Positions 34,680 through 49,029 of a stretch of DNA of 64,000 nucleotides are shown here, piece after piece. Source of the DNA: Stromatinia cepivora. Its lineage: Eukaryota > Ascomycota > Leotiomycetes > Helotiales > Sclerotiniaceae. The stretch lies in contig RCTD01000002.1 of NCBI GenBank assembly GCA_014898415.1, positions 2,666,001-2,730,000 on the forward strand, given 5' to 3'. Every line of letters starts with the position of its first letter. The stretch's first letter is position 1. Position numbers and translations under genes: made by a program. The notes beneath the pieces are model-generated. The model saw only the letters and a program-made list of their open reading frames with translations. It did no database searches and had not been told where the DNA came from.

Positions 34680-37600
34680 ACATTTGAAAAATAAGTATCA
34701 AATTCAAGGAATTTGGGATTCAATCAATTCAGAGAACGACTTGCTTGTTTCCATATCAACTATATCCATTCCAAGTTTTGATTTAATGAATGAGTCTATC
34801 TATACTCAAATCGATTAGTTTTCAATCAAATCATCTGTTTTACCTTCCGCTATCGATCTCCAAGTTAAATACGATTAAAAAAAACAAACTCAATATCAAA
34901 AGGAATTCTCAAAATATCTTATAACGATTTAATCCAAGAAAAATACTAATAGAAATACAAAGATAAAAGATTCTGATAATAATACATCGGGATCCATTTC
35001 TAATAGATCTATTACTCCACTCCCAATCATCTTCTAAGAAATCTCCTCCAAGTTTGCCTTTCTCCAATTGAAATATCAATACCGATAATAAGAATATATA
35101 TAGAATTACAAAGCTTTTCGGGATGTTTACAAATGGATCGAATCGTTAGTTGATCAAATACACTTTATAGAACTATCCATTCTCAATCAGGGTACTATAG
35201 CTCTTTTATTTAAAACAATCATTAATATATTCAAAAAAAAGTTCGTATCTATAATAACTACTGCCAAATTCGTAATACTACAAGAATACCGGTCTGTTCT
35301 AACGCAAGCCTCGCTCGGCAGAACCGACCCTATCAAATGGTATAGGGATTGGATTATAATCTATACTAAAGCTTTTATATACAAAATCATTAAAGTATAA
35401 AATAAAATCGTTATCAATACTTTTCTACAAACTATTGATATCAGAATACTCCTAACCTAAACAAATACTATAATTATACAGATCGAAATGAACAATCAAT
35501 TCGGATTACCCAACCTTTTACTCAAGCAATTCGGAAACGTTTTTAAAGGATTAATCTTCCAGAATTCTATTTCCCCAAAAACTAAAGAAAGAATATATTC
35601 TACATTTACTTCTTCTCAAAATAATAAAAAATCTAAGAAGAATAAGAAAAATATCAACTCTGAAAGTAATCAAAGGATCAAAAAGATCTAGGAATATCCT
35701 TACAGAACCGAATCTAAATAGAATAATAGAATTGATCATAACTATACTACTCACAATTGCAAAGCCATAAAGTTAATATTTACCAGAAGGACCAATCCAC
35801 TGCTCAAAAAAGTATTCAATGAAAATGAACTATAAATAATTAGAGATCAAGCAAAATTGCATTTATAGAAACAGTTTCATTCTGATTAAATCAAAAGGAA
35901 ATAAATGAAAAATTCTATTGATTCTTTAGGATTTTCAATCAATGTTGCTATTTTGAATACTCGATACAATCAATCAAGAATATACTCTACAATAGTGAAA
36001 ATACATCATCTATCCAATAACATCTTGCTCGATAATTGTAGTATTATATATATCATAAACGATATATCTTTATTGAATGATCATTGATATCAACCATCCG
36101 ATCCCAATGATCTTGTAAAAACAGGTACTTCCAATTTCCAAGTCCTAGAATACAGGGTTCGTATTATCAAAGGGATTATCAAAAAAGAAGATTACCCTAA
36201 TAGTAATCTGATCTTGAATGATGTAATACTCATCTCTGGTTTTCATATCAATATTATCTCAGAGGCTCGATTGAAGAAAGCCGGCCTATAATTCTTAGGA
36301 TATAACTGTATTCTTTATAAAGAAGATTATACAAATAATATAATAATTGCTTAATGCATTTATACTGAAAATCTTGTATTCTTAGAATACAAACCATTTT
36401 CTATTTATTCGAATACTTTTATATCTATTCCTATAAGCAACCCTTCTATAATATATTTAATAATAAACAAAAAAATAAACAAAGCATTCCATCATTCTCG
36501 CGATCCATTTTTCCCAAAAGAAAATACAAATGAAATATAATATAAACACTCCAGGCATTTGAAGAAAGAAGTTTTTGAATATCTAATATTTGTAATACAA
36601 AATATCAAAATAAAAGATATCATTCGTTTTAATTACGCCGACTACATTCATACTCATACAAAGCAAATCATTTCTCACGCTTCAAGTGATCACTAGCCAC
36701 CTCGGCCCTTCTACAAAATCTAATGGGATCTTTTTGATTTCGATAAAGGGTATAATAATGCATTATAATTCCTATTGATCAAAGAAATGTACTGTAACAA
36801 GATCTTTTCATATCCAATCTACTGCAAAACATACAATGAAGTATTTGCAATCATCCAAAGCTTTGTAGCCTAGGTTCACTGTAAATACGGCCTAGCGATC
36901 GTAGCAATCAAGCAGAATAATAATACATCTATCATTGGAATTATGGGAGCAATATTATTTGAGAAATGGATCAAACAAGAAAACATCGAACTCGAATTAT
37001 CCCTATCTTATATATATGAATCTAATAAAGGATCAAAACGTACAGGACAAGAAATAATCATAAAACAAATAAAAATGCAGATCACAACAGGTTTACCGGA
37101 CAAATTGTAGATGGAAACGATGCAAGCTGTTATTTATCTATATAATATAAATCCTTTGAAAGCCAAATCTTTTAAATCGCCCAATAAAATACTCGATATA
37201 TGATTCTGTGATTACTTTTGTAAAGATAATCCCCTACTCGCAAAGAAAATATTTAACGATCTCTATCCCAATTGGAATGAAATCTACAGATATAGATACC
37301 GAACTTACCCTTTGGATAAAAACAGAAAAGCTGAAATTAATAGGAAATAGTACAAAATCAATCCTCAAGTACATATTGGATATTTAATAGATTATATCCT
37401 AAATACATTAATCTATTGTATATAGATACCCAAGTTCGATAGAATTATTGTTACTCGAAACATAATATTCAATAAGGAATTCACTTATCGTATAGATTCC
37501 ATCAATCAAATAATCGATATTCATACTATAGAAGAGTTTAAGCAGCTTGTTAGAGCCTTTGATCTACAAGATCATATCGAAATGGATAAAACGATCATTC

Positions 37601-40205
37601 AAAACGAAGACAATTATAAAGACTTCATTCATCTATTTATTTTTACAAATCGAAAAACTCTTGATTTATCCACCAAATGCATTTCAGATCTATTATTTAT
37701 AAACGAACTAGTTTCGGGGGAAGATACAGATCTGGAAAATGATAATAAAAATAAAAAAATCGATTTAGGATTATCCAATTTATTTAATCCTTTAAATAAT
37801 AAGGATAAGATATATAATAAAGATATACAAATACCGGTCAATCCTTCCATTGAAGAAATTAAAGAAACCGACTCTTTCATTAAAGAATAATTATATCTTG
37901 CAAATAAAGATATTAATATTATTCAAAAAGATGCCCATAACAATAATATAGATCCCGACTTTACCGAATATATTGATATAGGGATTATAGAATATAAGTC
38001 TACTAATCATACCACCGAAGTTCTTTGTGGTATATATGAAAATGATCCAGAGACTATTCCAATCGATCAACCTCAATATTCCAAAAGGAAGTATATACAT
38101 TAGAATAATCAATCAAAGTATTCTATAAAGGAAATCCAATTATTACAAAGATTGCCATATCCTATACATTCATCTAATCGATTTATAAAGGATTCACAGA
38201 TTTATAATCTCGAATAAATACTTAAAAGAGTTTGTATTATAAGGATTGAAATATTCAAGGCTCAAATCAATTCATTTGAATTTCAATTATACAATTACTA
38301 TTCAAAGTTACCTCTTTTCTGAGAGTTATCTGACTCTTGTATTCTAGAGTAATCAGTATGTATATAAAAGCAATTATATATAGCAACGCCATTAAGGGAG
38401 CAATCCTAATATTGAATCCTATATAGAAATTGTTATATCTCAAAGGATAAATTCAATAAGCTTATCCCGTTTAAATAACTTTCATTTTACATTCTGGCTT
38501 GATCAGCAAGGAATAGATGATATAGAGGAGTGTTCTCAATTTATAACAATTTATAATATGATCACCATTGGAATTAAAGCAAAACCATTATTACCTTCTA
38601 TCTGGACTACGATTAATGAATTATAGACAATACCATTTCCTCGAATTCATATATTTACAGTTTCAAAGTTATTTTGTTTTTATTACCAATTAGAAGATTA
38701 TCAAATAAAATATTGGTTCAAATAGAATTATAATCTTGAGATTAATAATCTTAAGGTAAGGAAAATCTAATATAAAATCGATTCTGGATTGGAATCTATA
38801 AAACCAATTCCTCTTCAATAAATATTTATATATAAATGTAATGATCAAAATTTAATCATTTATTACCATTTATATTTAATAGTATAAAGAGATTTCCAGA
38901 CTAAAAGTATTATTGAAACTATTTACACCATTATATTAACAAGCCGATCATTCCGAATCATAATAACAATTATCGCTAAATACAATCTTGAAACAAAATA
39001 ATACAATATAATCAACACCTTTATCAATACTCTACACAATCCTTCCAATACCCCAATTATATACTATCTACCTGATAAATACAAAATCCCAAACAAAAAT
39101 ATTATAATCGATCGAACTTTATATAATCTACGAGATTCCCCAACTATATAGTTTAGGGATTTCATTTGAACACTCGAAAAACTAAAATTAGTATAATACA
39201 AAAAGGAACTATATTTATATATTAACCTAAAGTATATCATTATGATTCTTTTCTTTATAAACAATATTCAGATCATTTATTATAAGAAAAACGAATCAGT
39301 TGCTACAAAGATTATTAAGGGAATCAAAGCTATATATGAGCTACAAGACCTGGGAAACACTAAATGGTTTCTAGATATACGTATACTCCGTAATCGATCC
39401 AAGAAAAAGCTATGGTTAACTTATAATATATACATTGAAAAGATTGCTAAGAAATTTAAAGCAACAAACAGGACAGTAAGCACACTGCTCCCGATAATGG
39501 TATTTCGGAAAAATCAGGGTCAAGCTTCTATATATATTATAAAAATGTATCAAAAGAAAATAAACTCAATATTATATACTACAATCATTATAAAAGCAAA
39601 TGTATCATTCGCTATTTCACAACTGAACCACTATTTAACCAACCTATCGAGCAATCATATAAAAACTATCGATCACTATTTACAATATCTATAGAATACA
39701 AGATATCTCACAATCCAATATAACAATAATCAAATACCACAACTTCTTATCTTTTCAAACACTTCTTTTACAAATAATCCAGATACTCATCGATTATCCC
39801 AGAAGTACATTATATCCCTTTTCGATAACTTAATCATATAGAAAGCATCCAAACAAAACATTATAACCATCTCGATTACCGAAACAAAGCTTCTCGGAAT
39901 CGAATGTATATCAAAAGAAACCATAATAATCCTATATTTCTTAAAAAAGATCAATCTAACAATAAAAAAGTTTATAACGATCTTTTATAACAATCAACAA
40001 ATGATCAGATTGATAATTGATAAAAACAAACGAATTATTACGAAACTATATTATATAAATATCCAAAATATATGATTACATCAAGAATATTCAAAAGAGA
40101 ACTTTTATATAACCTATCTACCGACTACCGATATAACTACTAACGAGCTCACCAAGAACCTTACAAAACAAAAGTTCGAACACTTCCGATCCCTCCTCAA
40201 CCTAT
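34680..40205 (+). pseudogene. Copia-B1 gag-pol remnant
   Basis: Gag region: about 34680-35700, with a Lys/Asn-rich stretch. Protease: about 36000-36300, with LLDNCSIIYIIND where copia proteases have a DSG-type site and a following His/Ile/Asn-Asp. Integrase: about 36490-37480, including the late region NPLKAKSFKSPNKILD and VTRNIIFNKEF. Reverse transcriptase: about 38500-39450, with FFINNIQIIYY in place of YVDDI and LQDLGNTKWFLDIRI. RNase H: about 39590-40200, with SFAISQLNHYLTNLSSNHIK. Stop codons at former CAA, CAG and TGG codons inactivate it. The polyprotein would have made the particle, DNA copy and integrase. Confidence 0.85.
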
Positions 40206-40209
40206 AAAA

Positions 40210-41650
40210 TATAAACAACAGAATTATAGAACTTGAATAATAATAATCTGGATTATAGAACTTGGATAATGATAATCTAAAATTTGTAATTCTTCCCTTT
40301 GGTGTAGATAGAATGAATCCTATTTGGTATCCTAAACCATTATACTTTTCCATAATATACTCCAATTTGTATACTCCATATCCATCAGAAAACAAAGAAC
40401 AATTAAGACCGATTACTTTTTTACTCTTCATTTTCCTATCCTCGAAAAAGGATAAGCTTCTTTCTAAACTCAATAATTTAAAATTTAAGTAAAAAAGCCT
40501 TTAGATTATTCACAATAATCAAGGAACAAAAAACAACTAAAACAACCAGAGTTATTAATACCATCAGTATTATAGGAGCCAAAGGACTATCCCTCCTTTC
40601 CCTTTTCTTTGGATATACCATCTGTTCTTTTCTCCTTTTCTTCCCCATCATTCTTTCTTTTTTATCCTCACTATCGCTTTCCGAAATCATAATATATTTC
40701 TTTCGTTCGGTTTTTCAAGGATTTCGGTAAATAATACAGTGAGGAGAGGGGGAACGATGATATAAAAGCGAAAGAATAATTTCTCTCTTCTCCTCGATCT
40801 CCAGTATCACCTTCATCGCAATTCTGTATCCCTGTTTGGATTATACAACTAACGATCAATATACTATAAAGATAAAAAGAATGAACGAAGAACTTATTTT
40901 TGAATTTTGCCGATAAACAGCGATATAATAATCTACCAGAGGATGAAGGAAAGCCGGCAAGGAAGCATACGGATGAGTACCACAATTCCAATATCAACGA
41001 CTATTCGACTTAAAAAAATCAATAAAGCATTTGCCGTGGAAATTATGTCTCTCAGCGATCAACGATTTCATACATCGAACACATGAATAATTGTTCCTTT
41101 CCCTACAACTCCCCTCATCTTTTGTTTTGATTGAAAAGCTAATAACTTTCGACGATCTTTTTTCTTTCTCTTTTTCATCTAATTCATTATCCGAAAAATC
41201 CAATGCCAAAAAATCGAATAGATCGTCATCATCAAATAAAAAAACCCTTTTTCTTTTCTCTTTTTTATCAAACAATCTTTGCCTCAACAATTACAAATAT
41301 AAAATTAGTAAAACCTTTCAATTATACGATAGAATTCAAAAATGAAATTTACCTCCAAATTACTACCTGAACCCATAATAGGCAATTGATTACGACGAAC
41401 AGTAGTTTCTTTGATAAAAAAGAATGGTTTCTGAAATAAATGATTATATATTATTCTAGAAGTAGATTTAGTTAAATTATACTTTTAGAAATTGATATCT
41501 TGATTTGTTATTTGTATTAAACTTATTAATTCTTTTTATTCGATTTATTGATCCCTCAAAAAAATACTAGGATCTTTTTTTGTATTCAATTCTTTCAAAA
41601 CTTTCTTTTTAACCACCATTTGCCTAATACAATTGAAATTCATTTGTTTA
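40210..41650 (-). pseudogene. opposite-strand frame of the Copia-B family (zinc-knuckle-like protein), copy in B1
   Basis: Between RNase H and the 3' LTR, on the strand opposite to pol, one frame can be followed from about 41282 to 40478 with only a few stops. It starts with an acidic Lys/Glu/Asp region (FDDDDLFDFLALDFSDNEL). A cysteine region follows: NNYSCVRCMKSLIAERHNFHGKC, then YWNCGTHPYASLPAFLHPLV. It ends in a charged tail (SEDKKERMMGKKRRKEQMVYPKKRERR). A segment upstream (about 41650-41353, QLPIMGSGSNLE) and one downstream (40450-40250, DGYGVYKLEYIMEKYNGLGYQ) are also conserved in Copia-B2. An intron-like GTAAAT..GTTGAG at 41352-41283 separates the first two, but the phases do not join simply. 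Cysteine pairs suggest nucleic-acid or zinc binding. Function unknown. Confidence 0.6.
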
Positions 41651-42126
41651 ACCTTCTTAGACCCCGAAATCTTAGATATAATAATGATTAATAAAAACTT
41701 GATTAAAAATAAAAACGAAAATGTAAAAAGGAGATCTATATACCTTTAAAAATTCATTCATTTTACTTTACCATTACGATCAACACACTGTAACCTAACA
41801 ATTATATGCATTCTCAATTATTATACCACAGGATCGATCATTCACCTGTATTCTCTTAACGAAAAACTTTCTTTTTATTGTTCAAAATCTTGATTTCAAA
41901 GAATATCACAGGTAGCAAGCCGAATACCAAGAGAAATTTGCGATTTATATATAATCAAATTCTTCTCTATTCCAAGAGTACCAGGATTATTTCAGATTTA
42001 TACGTTACACCACTCCTTTGTTAATATCTGCCTATAATCGCCTCACATATTCATTTACGAATTATATGAATTGCCACTTTCTATACCTTTCCATTTATTT
42101 CAAATCACCTTTCGATCTGGAGGATA

Positions 42127-42435
42127 TATCACAGAAAACCCTGTGATCCCCTGTATCCTACGAAGGATCAAAGCATATACTTTCCAATCGGAATAAAGAA
42201 TCCATTAACCCTTACCAATCTACCAATTGATAAAATGATCCTGATATCCTAATAAACAGAGATCTAGTTTAATTAAGGTGTATATCGACTAGATAACCAC
42301 TTATTTATTCTATATATACAGCTCTTGATTCATATAATCAAGAGCAAGTTATTCAATTCTTTTACTCTACCAATCACGTGTACCACCTATTCCCCGATCC
42401 CTGAAAGTGCTCTGTAATCATACTATCCCGTGATA
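42127..42435 (+). repeat. Copia-B1 3' LTR
   Basis: 309 bp, beginning TATCACAGAAAACCC and ending CCCGTGATA. Directly preceded by the purine-rich GATCTGGAGGA, a polypurine tract (CTGGGGGGTG at the same place in Copia-B2). Confidence 0.9.
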
Positions 42436-45400
42436 GTATTAGAAATAGTTATAGATATTTGTTTCTTGTTAGTTTATAATGTAAAACCTTTATAGAATAT
42501 TATAATTCTCTTTGAAACATTTTTCCGGTTATATTTGTTATTAATTCAATTTGTATTTATATATATTTTTATTATATTATCAAATATATTATATTCTTTG
42601 TAGATATCAGATTATACTCTTTTTGATTCGAATTATAATTTCTATTTGATTGTTAATCGTAGATATTGTATCAGATTCTTCAAAGTTATAGTATAATGTT
42701 TTATTGGTTTTGTTATAAATTGTAAAAGTCTTTTGATTAAGAATATTATATTTAATCAAATATATATTCTTGAATAGATTATATTTCCTATTCATTATTA
42801 ATATTCATTTATATTTATTAATTTATTATTATCGATTATTGATCGAAGATAAATATAATTCATTATTAATAATTTCTTGGTTTAATGTTATCTATATATA
42901 ATATTATATTTAATTAATATAGTATCGAAATATTCTTCTTGATCTATAATTAATGTATATACTTTTCTATTATGAATAATTCTAATATTTAGGATCTTAT
43001 TAATCTCCTTTAAATTCTTAATATTAAAACAGATTGATAGCTTTTTATCGAATTAAATGATTTATAATAATATATATAATATAATAATGATATTATCGAT
43101 ATATACTAATAATATTATATTATAGTCTTTGAATATATATAAATATAGGTTTGTCAAACTTTATATAAAGTTTATATCTAAAAATTCTTTTTTCAATAGT
43201 AAACTCCAATTCTTTTCAATTTGCTTCAAATTATATAGATTTCGTAGGATTTGTAATATATATCCTTTTTCGATTTTGATATCTTGGCATAATTTGAAAT
43301 AGATCTTTTCCTTTAAATATGATTCAATAAAAGTGTTTTTGATATTGAAATATAAGCATTCCAAATTTTCTTTTGTGATAATAATTAGGAATAATCTAAA
43401 TATATTTAATTTCATTATTAATTCAAACATTTCATTGTAATCTTTTCTTTATATTTAATTGAACTTTTGAATTATTAATTTTATTTTAAATTGTTTTATT
43501 TTGTTATTCTTTGTTTTAATTATAAATATCTATTTTGTCGAAATCAGATTACTTTTTTTAAAGAATATATATTCTTTTCAAATATTATTTTAAATCAAAA
43601 ATATAATTTCTTTTTAAATAATTTCCTTTTATTTTTCAGAGTATTCTTAATTCAATATTACTTTTTTATAAATTCTTAATATTTTGATTTCTAGAACTTT
43701 TTTAATCGAATATACTATACCTTCTATATTATTTATATCTATTAATGAAATTATGAAATCTGAAATGATTTTGTTTTTGATATAAAAATTCATCTTGTAA
43801 ATAATTGGAATTATAATTATAATATATTCTATACTTTCTTGAGTTTTGATCTATATAGATATTATAATTAATATTTTTATAATCTTGCTTTTTTATTTTT
43901 CTTCAAAATCTTATTCTATATTTCTTTTCCGTTTTTATATTAGATATTTTGAAGATTCATTTTTAAGATCTATTATATTCTTTTATTCGATTTTCGATAA
44001 TTATAGATTTACTTTGCTTTTTAATTCTATTGAAATAAATTTATTAGTAAAATTTAAAACAATCTTAAATTTTGTTTTTGATATAGATTCAAAGTCTGCA
44101 AAAGTTGATTCTTGAATTGAAACCTTTGAAATAATGGATTCGATATTTAAAGTATCTTTAAAAAAAGATTCTTGATTTATCTTTTGGATATTATTATCTT
44201 TATCTTTATTATATATTGATATTGATATATTTAATTTATCTAATTTCAATTTGATAATTGGAGTATTTGATATAATCATTGAATTCGATATAATATCTAT
44301 TGGAAAGAATATTTGGAATAAAAATGATACAAGTATTGTATTTGATATTGAAGATAAAGAAAGTATTTTGTTTATTATTGATTTATTACGAAATCTTCGA
44401 TTTGATTTTATATTCTTTGTTTTTTATAGATTTGATTTACAATTTCTTAATTTAAAATCCAAATTTCCTTTTCGATAAAATTTATCTATGATTACTCTAT
44501 TTGATCGAAATATATAGTTTAATTTTGAAGAATACATTTTGATATGTTTATTTATAATTTTTAAATATTCTAAAAATATATCAATTTTCGAAGTATTCTA
44601 CAATTTATTATATCTTTGCTTTTTCGGAATAATTTCAGAATTGATATAAATATAATATTTATTCCCTCAAATTTTATATATCTTTATATTTAATATTATA
44701 TTTATAAAAATTTCTATAAAGGATTGATCTATTCTGTTTATATTAGGATCAATATTAATATAATTTTTAATATAAATATTATACTCTATAATTTTGTTTC
44801 AAAACTTTAATAATAATTTAGTTTCTTTTAGTATTATTTTTATATCTATTTTTATAATCCTTATATTTTGTTTTATAAATCCGTTTTGATATAAAAAGGT
44901 GGTTATTATAACTTCGGATTGTATACTTAATAATTATTCACGAATAATTTATAAAAATTCTAATATATTATTAATCCTAATTATAATAATCTTTTCTTCA
45001 ATAACCAATTTCATCTCCTTTTTCCAAATTTTCAATATTTGAATTATATTATCTTTTTATTTAAATAATATAATCTAATTTATTCTTATACAATTACCAA
45101 TAATCAATATAAAATAATGATTCTTTCGAATCGATTTTGGGAATAATTCTGCAATATCGAAATATATAAATTCGAGTCTTTTTGATTTATATAAATTCAA
45201 TTATCTTGGAATATAATTGATTATTTTAATGAATATATATATTTTATAAATATTTAATTCAATTGGGATCTTTATTAATTTGATTATATTAAATATCTTA
45301 TATAGATTCCTGATCTTATTTAAATCTAAATGATTGAATCTTTGATATTATAATAAATATCTTTTTTTCTCCTTAAATATTAATTTATTATCGATACTTT

Positions 45401-46715
45401 TAATACTATTGATTATTTCTAAAGAAAAACCTTTTTCTTAATCATTTTGATATACATTCGAATAAAAAACTATATCCTTATATTTTTTAATCATATATAA
45501 AACCATATATATTCCATTTTATATTCTAGTATAAATAACTTTTTTATTATTCTTTTTGAAATATATATAATAAAAGTTAAATTCCTTTTATAGTTCTATT
45601 TCGTAAATCCTTTTTTCTAATAACAAATTTACTCCTAACTCTAATATATATAATATATTTGAAAATAATATTTTAAAACTATCTTTATATATTATATTTA
45701 TTAAACCCTAATAACAATAATATATTATTCCTTTATCATCCTTTATCCTTTGTTTAATAATAAAATCTATTAATCTAAATAATAAAAATTGATCAAATAT
45801 ATATAAGGAAATATTTATATTAATATACTATTTGCTAAAAAAACCTTATTAATGATTTCTTTTATCAAATTGCAATCTTCCTTTATTATATCCTCAATAT
45901 CGAAATTTGATTCAAAAATATTATTAACAAAATATATTTGATCTTTTTTATTGAAATAAATCTTTTTCGGATTCAAAAATCCCCTTCTTTTTTAATAATA
46001 AAGATAATTATAAAAAAATTTATTGATTTATATTAAATATAAATAATCTTATATATAATAATCTTCCTTTTGATATAAATTATAAATATTATTTGAGATC
46101 TCGAAATCTGATTTTTAATATCGAAAAGTATATTTAAATCCTTTTATAATTTATATTTATTTTGATTTATTTTTAAAACGAAATTCCTTAATTTATAAAT
46201 GTTTGATTTTATTATTGATATTAAAATTGATTTGAATATTTAGTATATTTATTATTCTTTAATAATCGATTAAAAGATTATATATTAAAACCAAAAACAA
46301 AACAATATCTTAATATACTAATCGATAATTTTTGTTTATAATCCCTAATTTCCTTTTATACTTTTTCAATTTGTTTCAAATTTCGATAATAATTATATCA
46401 GGATAAATATCAAATTGAAATTTGAAGTTCTAGATTATTATTATATATATATTGATTATAATTATATTGATTCTAATATATTTCAATTTAAAATACCTTC
46501 AAAGTATATATAGTATTAAATATTTATCGATAAGGATTTCATCATTATTATTGAATATTATATAAATATATAATAATATATTCGTTTCGTTCTTTAAGTA
46601 TTCCAATTTCAATTCAATATTATAATATATATGATTATTGATTTTATAAACAGATACTATATTGGATCCTGTAATTTGTATATATTCATCTAATGTTTGA
46701 TCAATTATATAAAAC

Positions 46716-46881
46716 TATTGGAAATAAGGCCATCATAGGATTAGAATTGAGGTCACGTGATCACAATGGTGTACAGACCATATTTGGGGATAACCTCAAT
46801 TCTACTTCTATTAGAATTATAGATTCTTAATTCAATCTATATAATCAATAATACTATTATTTTCTATATCAAAAGTTAATA
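46716..46881 (+). repeat. Copia-A3 5' LTR
   Basis: 166 bp beginning TATTGGAAATAAGGCC and ending CAAAAGTTAATA; original ends TGTTGG..GTTAACA. Confidence 0.9.
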
Positions 46882-48635
46882 AATTATAAGATCCGATTGT
46901 ATAATAATGATTAGAAAGCAAAGTAAATTGAGAAAGAATTAATATAGCTAATAAGAATAAAATAGAATGAAAATTAGAGTTTTTATATAATATTATTGAA
47001 ACAAAGTTGAAATATAATAATACAGTTTATAATTTATAATATTATAGATCAAAATGGAGAATAATCTATATAATATTGATACAGAATTATAGTAGAAGTA
47101 AAAAGCAAGTTTGTATAATTATAAGAAAATATATTATAATATAATTTTACGAATTTTTTTTATTGTTTTATTTTTATATTTCTTTATTATCCTGAACCTA
47201 TTTGCTATATATTTTTTAAAACTGTTTTAAAAATCTGAAGATTATCTTCGATATCTATCAAACAATAAGAAATCTTTACAATATCAGAATCAAATAATCC
47301 TTTGAAATTCGATCAAAATAATCATAAATGATAGTTTAAACAAACGAAGATATAATTGAAAGGGAAAGGATAGTTTTATATAATTAATCAAATATTAAAC
47401 AAATATATATAGATTGTAGGATCCAATATAGTATCTGTTTATAAGATCAATAATTATATATATTACAATATTGAATTGAAATCGGAATACTTAAAGAACA
47501 AAGCGAATATATTATTATATATTTATATAATATTTAATAATAATAATAAAGCCTTTATCGATAAATATTTAATAGTATATATACTTTGGAGATATCTTAA
47601 ATCGAAATATACCAGAATTAATATAATCACAATTAATATATATATAATGATGATCTAGAATTTCAAATTTCAACCCAATATTCATCCCGATATAATTATT
47701 ATTAAAGTCTAAAATAAATTGAAAAAATATAAAAGGAAATTAAGGGTTACAAATGAAAGTTATTGATCAATATATCATAATATTGTTTTACTTTTGATTT
47801 TAATATATAATCTTTTAATCGATTATCAAGGAGTAATGGATATATTGAATATCCAAATTAATCTTAATATCGATGATAAAATCAAGTATTTACAAATTAA
47901 GGAATTTTGTTTTAAGAATAGATTAAAACGAATGTAAATTATAAAAGGATTTAAATATATTTTTCAATATCAAAAATCAGATTTCGAAATCTTAAATAAT
48001 ATTTGTGATTTATATCAAAAAAAAGATTATTATATATGAGATTATTTATATTTAATATAAATCAGTAAATTCCTTTGTAATTATTTTCGTTATCAAAAAA
48101 AAAGAAAATCCCTGAATCCAAAGAAGGTTTATTTTAATAAAAAAGATTAAATATATCTTGTTAATAATATCTTTGAATCAGATTTTGATATTGAGGATAT
48201 AATAAAGGAAGATTGTAATTTGATAAAGGAAATTATTAATAAAACTTCTTTTAATAAATAATATATTGATATAGGCGTTTCTTTATATATATTTGATTAA
48301 TCTTTATTATTTAAATCAATAGATTCTATTATTAAATAAAAAATAAAGATTAATGAAGGAATAATATATTATTGTTATTAAGGTTTAATAGATATAATAT
48401 ATAAAAACAATTTTAAGATATTACTTTCAAATATATTATATATATTAGGATTAGGAGTAAATTTGTTATCAGGAAAAAGGATTTGCGAAATAGGATTGTA
48501 AAAGGAATTCAATTCTTATTATATATATTTCAAGAAGAACAATAAGAAAGTTATTTGTGCTAGAATATAAGATAGAATATATATGATTTTATATATAACT
48601 AAAGGATATAAAGATATAATTTTCTATTCGAATAT

Positions 48636-48944
48636 TGTCACGGAAAGCCTTGTGATCCCCTATATCTTATGAAGGATCAAAGCGTATACTTTCCAATCAG
48701 AATGAAGGATCTACTAGCCCTTACCAATCTATCAATTGATAAAATGATCCTGATATCCTAATAAATAAAGATCTAGTCTAATTAAGATGTATATCAGCTA
48801 AATAACCATTCATTTATTCTATATATACAGCTCTTGATTCATATAATCAAGGGTAAATCATTCAATTCTTTTATTCTACCAATCATATATACCATCTATT
48901 CCCCGATCCCTGAAAATGCTTTGTAATCATACTATCCCGTAATA
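48636..48944 (+). repeat. Copia-B2 5' LTR
   Basis: 309 bp beginning TGTCACGGAAAGCC and ending CCCGTAATA, followed by ATTATAAGCCCGATAG (probable primer site). Confidence 0.9.
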
Positions 48945-49029
48945 ATTATAAGCCCGATAGCTCTTAAATCTATACAACTTTTTATCCAATGATTATTAAA
49001 TACTCAAAGAATCATTTTTAAAATATCAT

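Larger units (their letters stand above)
34170..42435 (+). mobile_element. Copia-B1, Ty1/copia LTR retrotransposon (8266 bp), degraded
   Basis: Two 309-bp LTRs (34170-34478, 42127-42435) bound the element. GTATT occurs on both sides (34165-34169 and 42436-42440), and the unbroken site is visible in Copia-A1 at about 27038 (TTCTGTATTAGAGATAATC). Order on the plus strand is gag, protease, integrase, reverse transcriptase, RNase H, then about 1.9 kb with an opposite-strand frame before the 3' LTR. Integrase before reverse transcriptase marks it as copia-type. It lies in the opposite orientation to its host, Copia-A2. Confidence 0.9.

Noticed and set aside
40478..40560. Membrane-like hydrophobic run at the end of the opposite-strand Copia-B frame
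   Set aside because: Leu, Ile and Val codons here are one C-to-T or G-to-A step from Pro, Thr, Ala or Met codons, so the run is probably a product of RIP rather than a real membrane segment.
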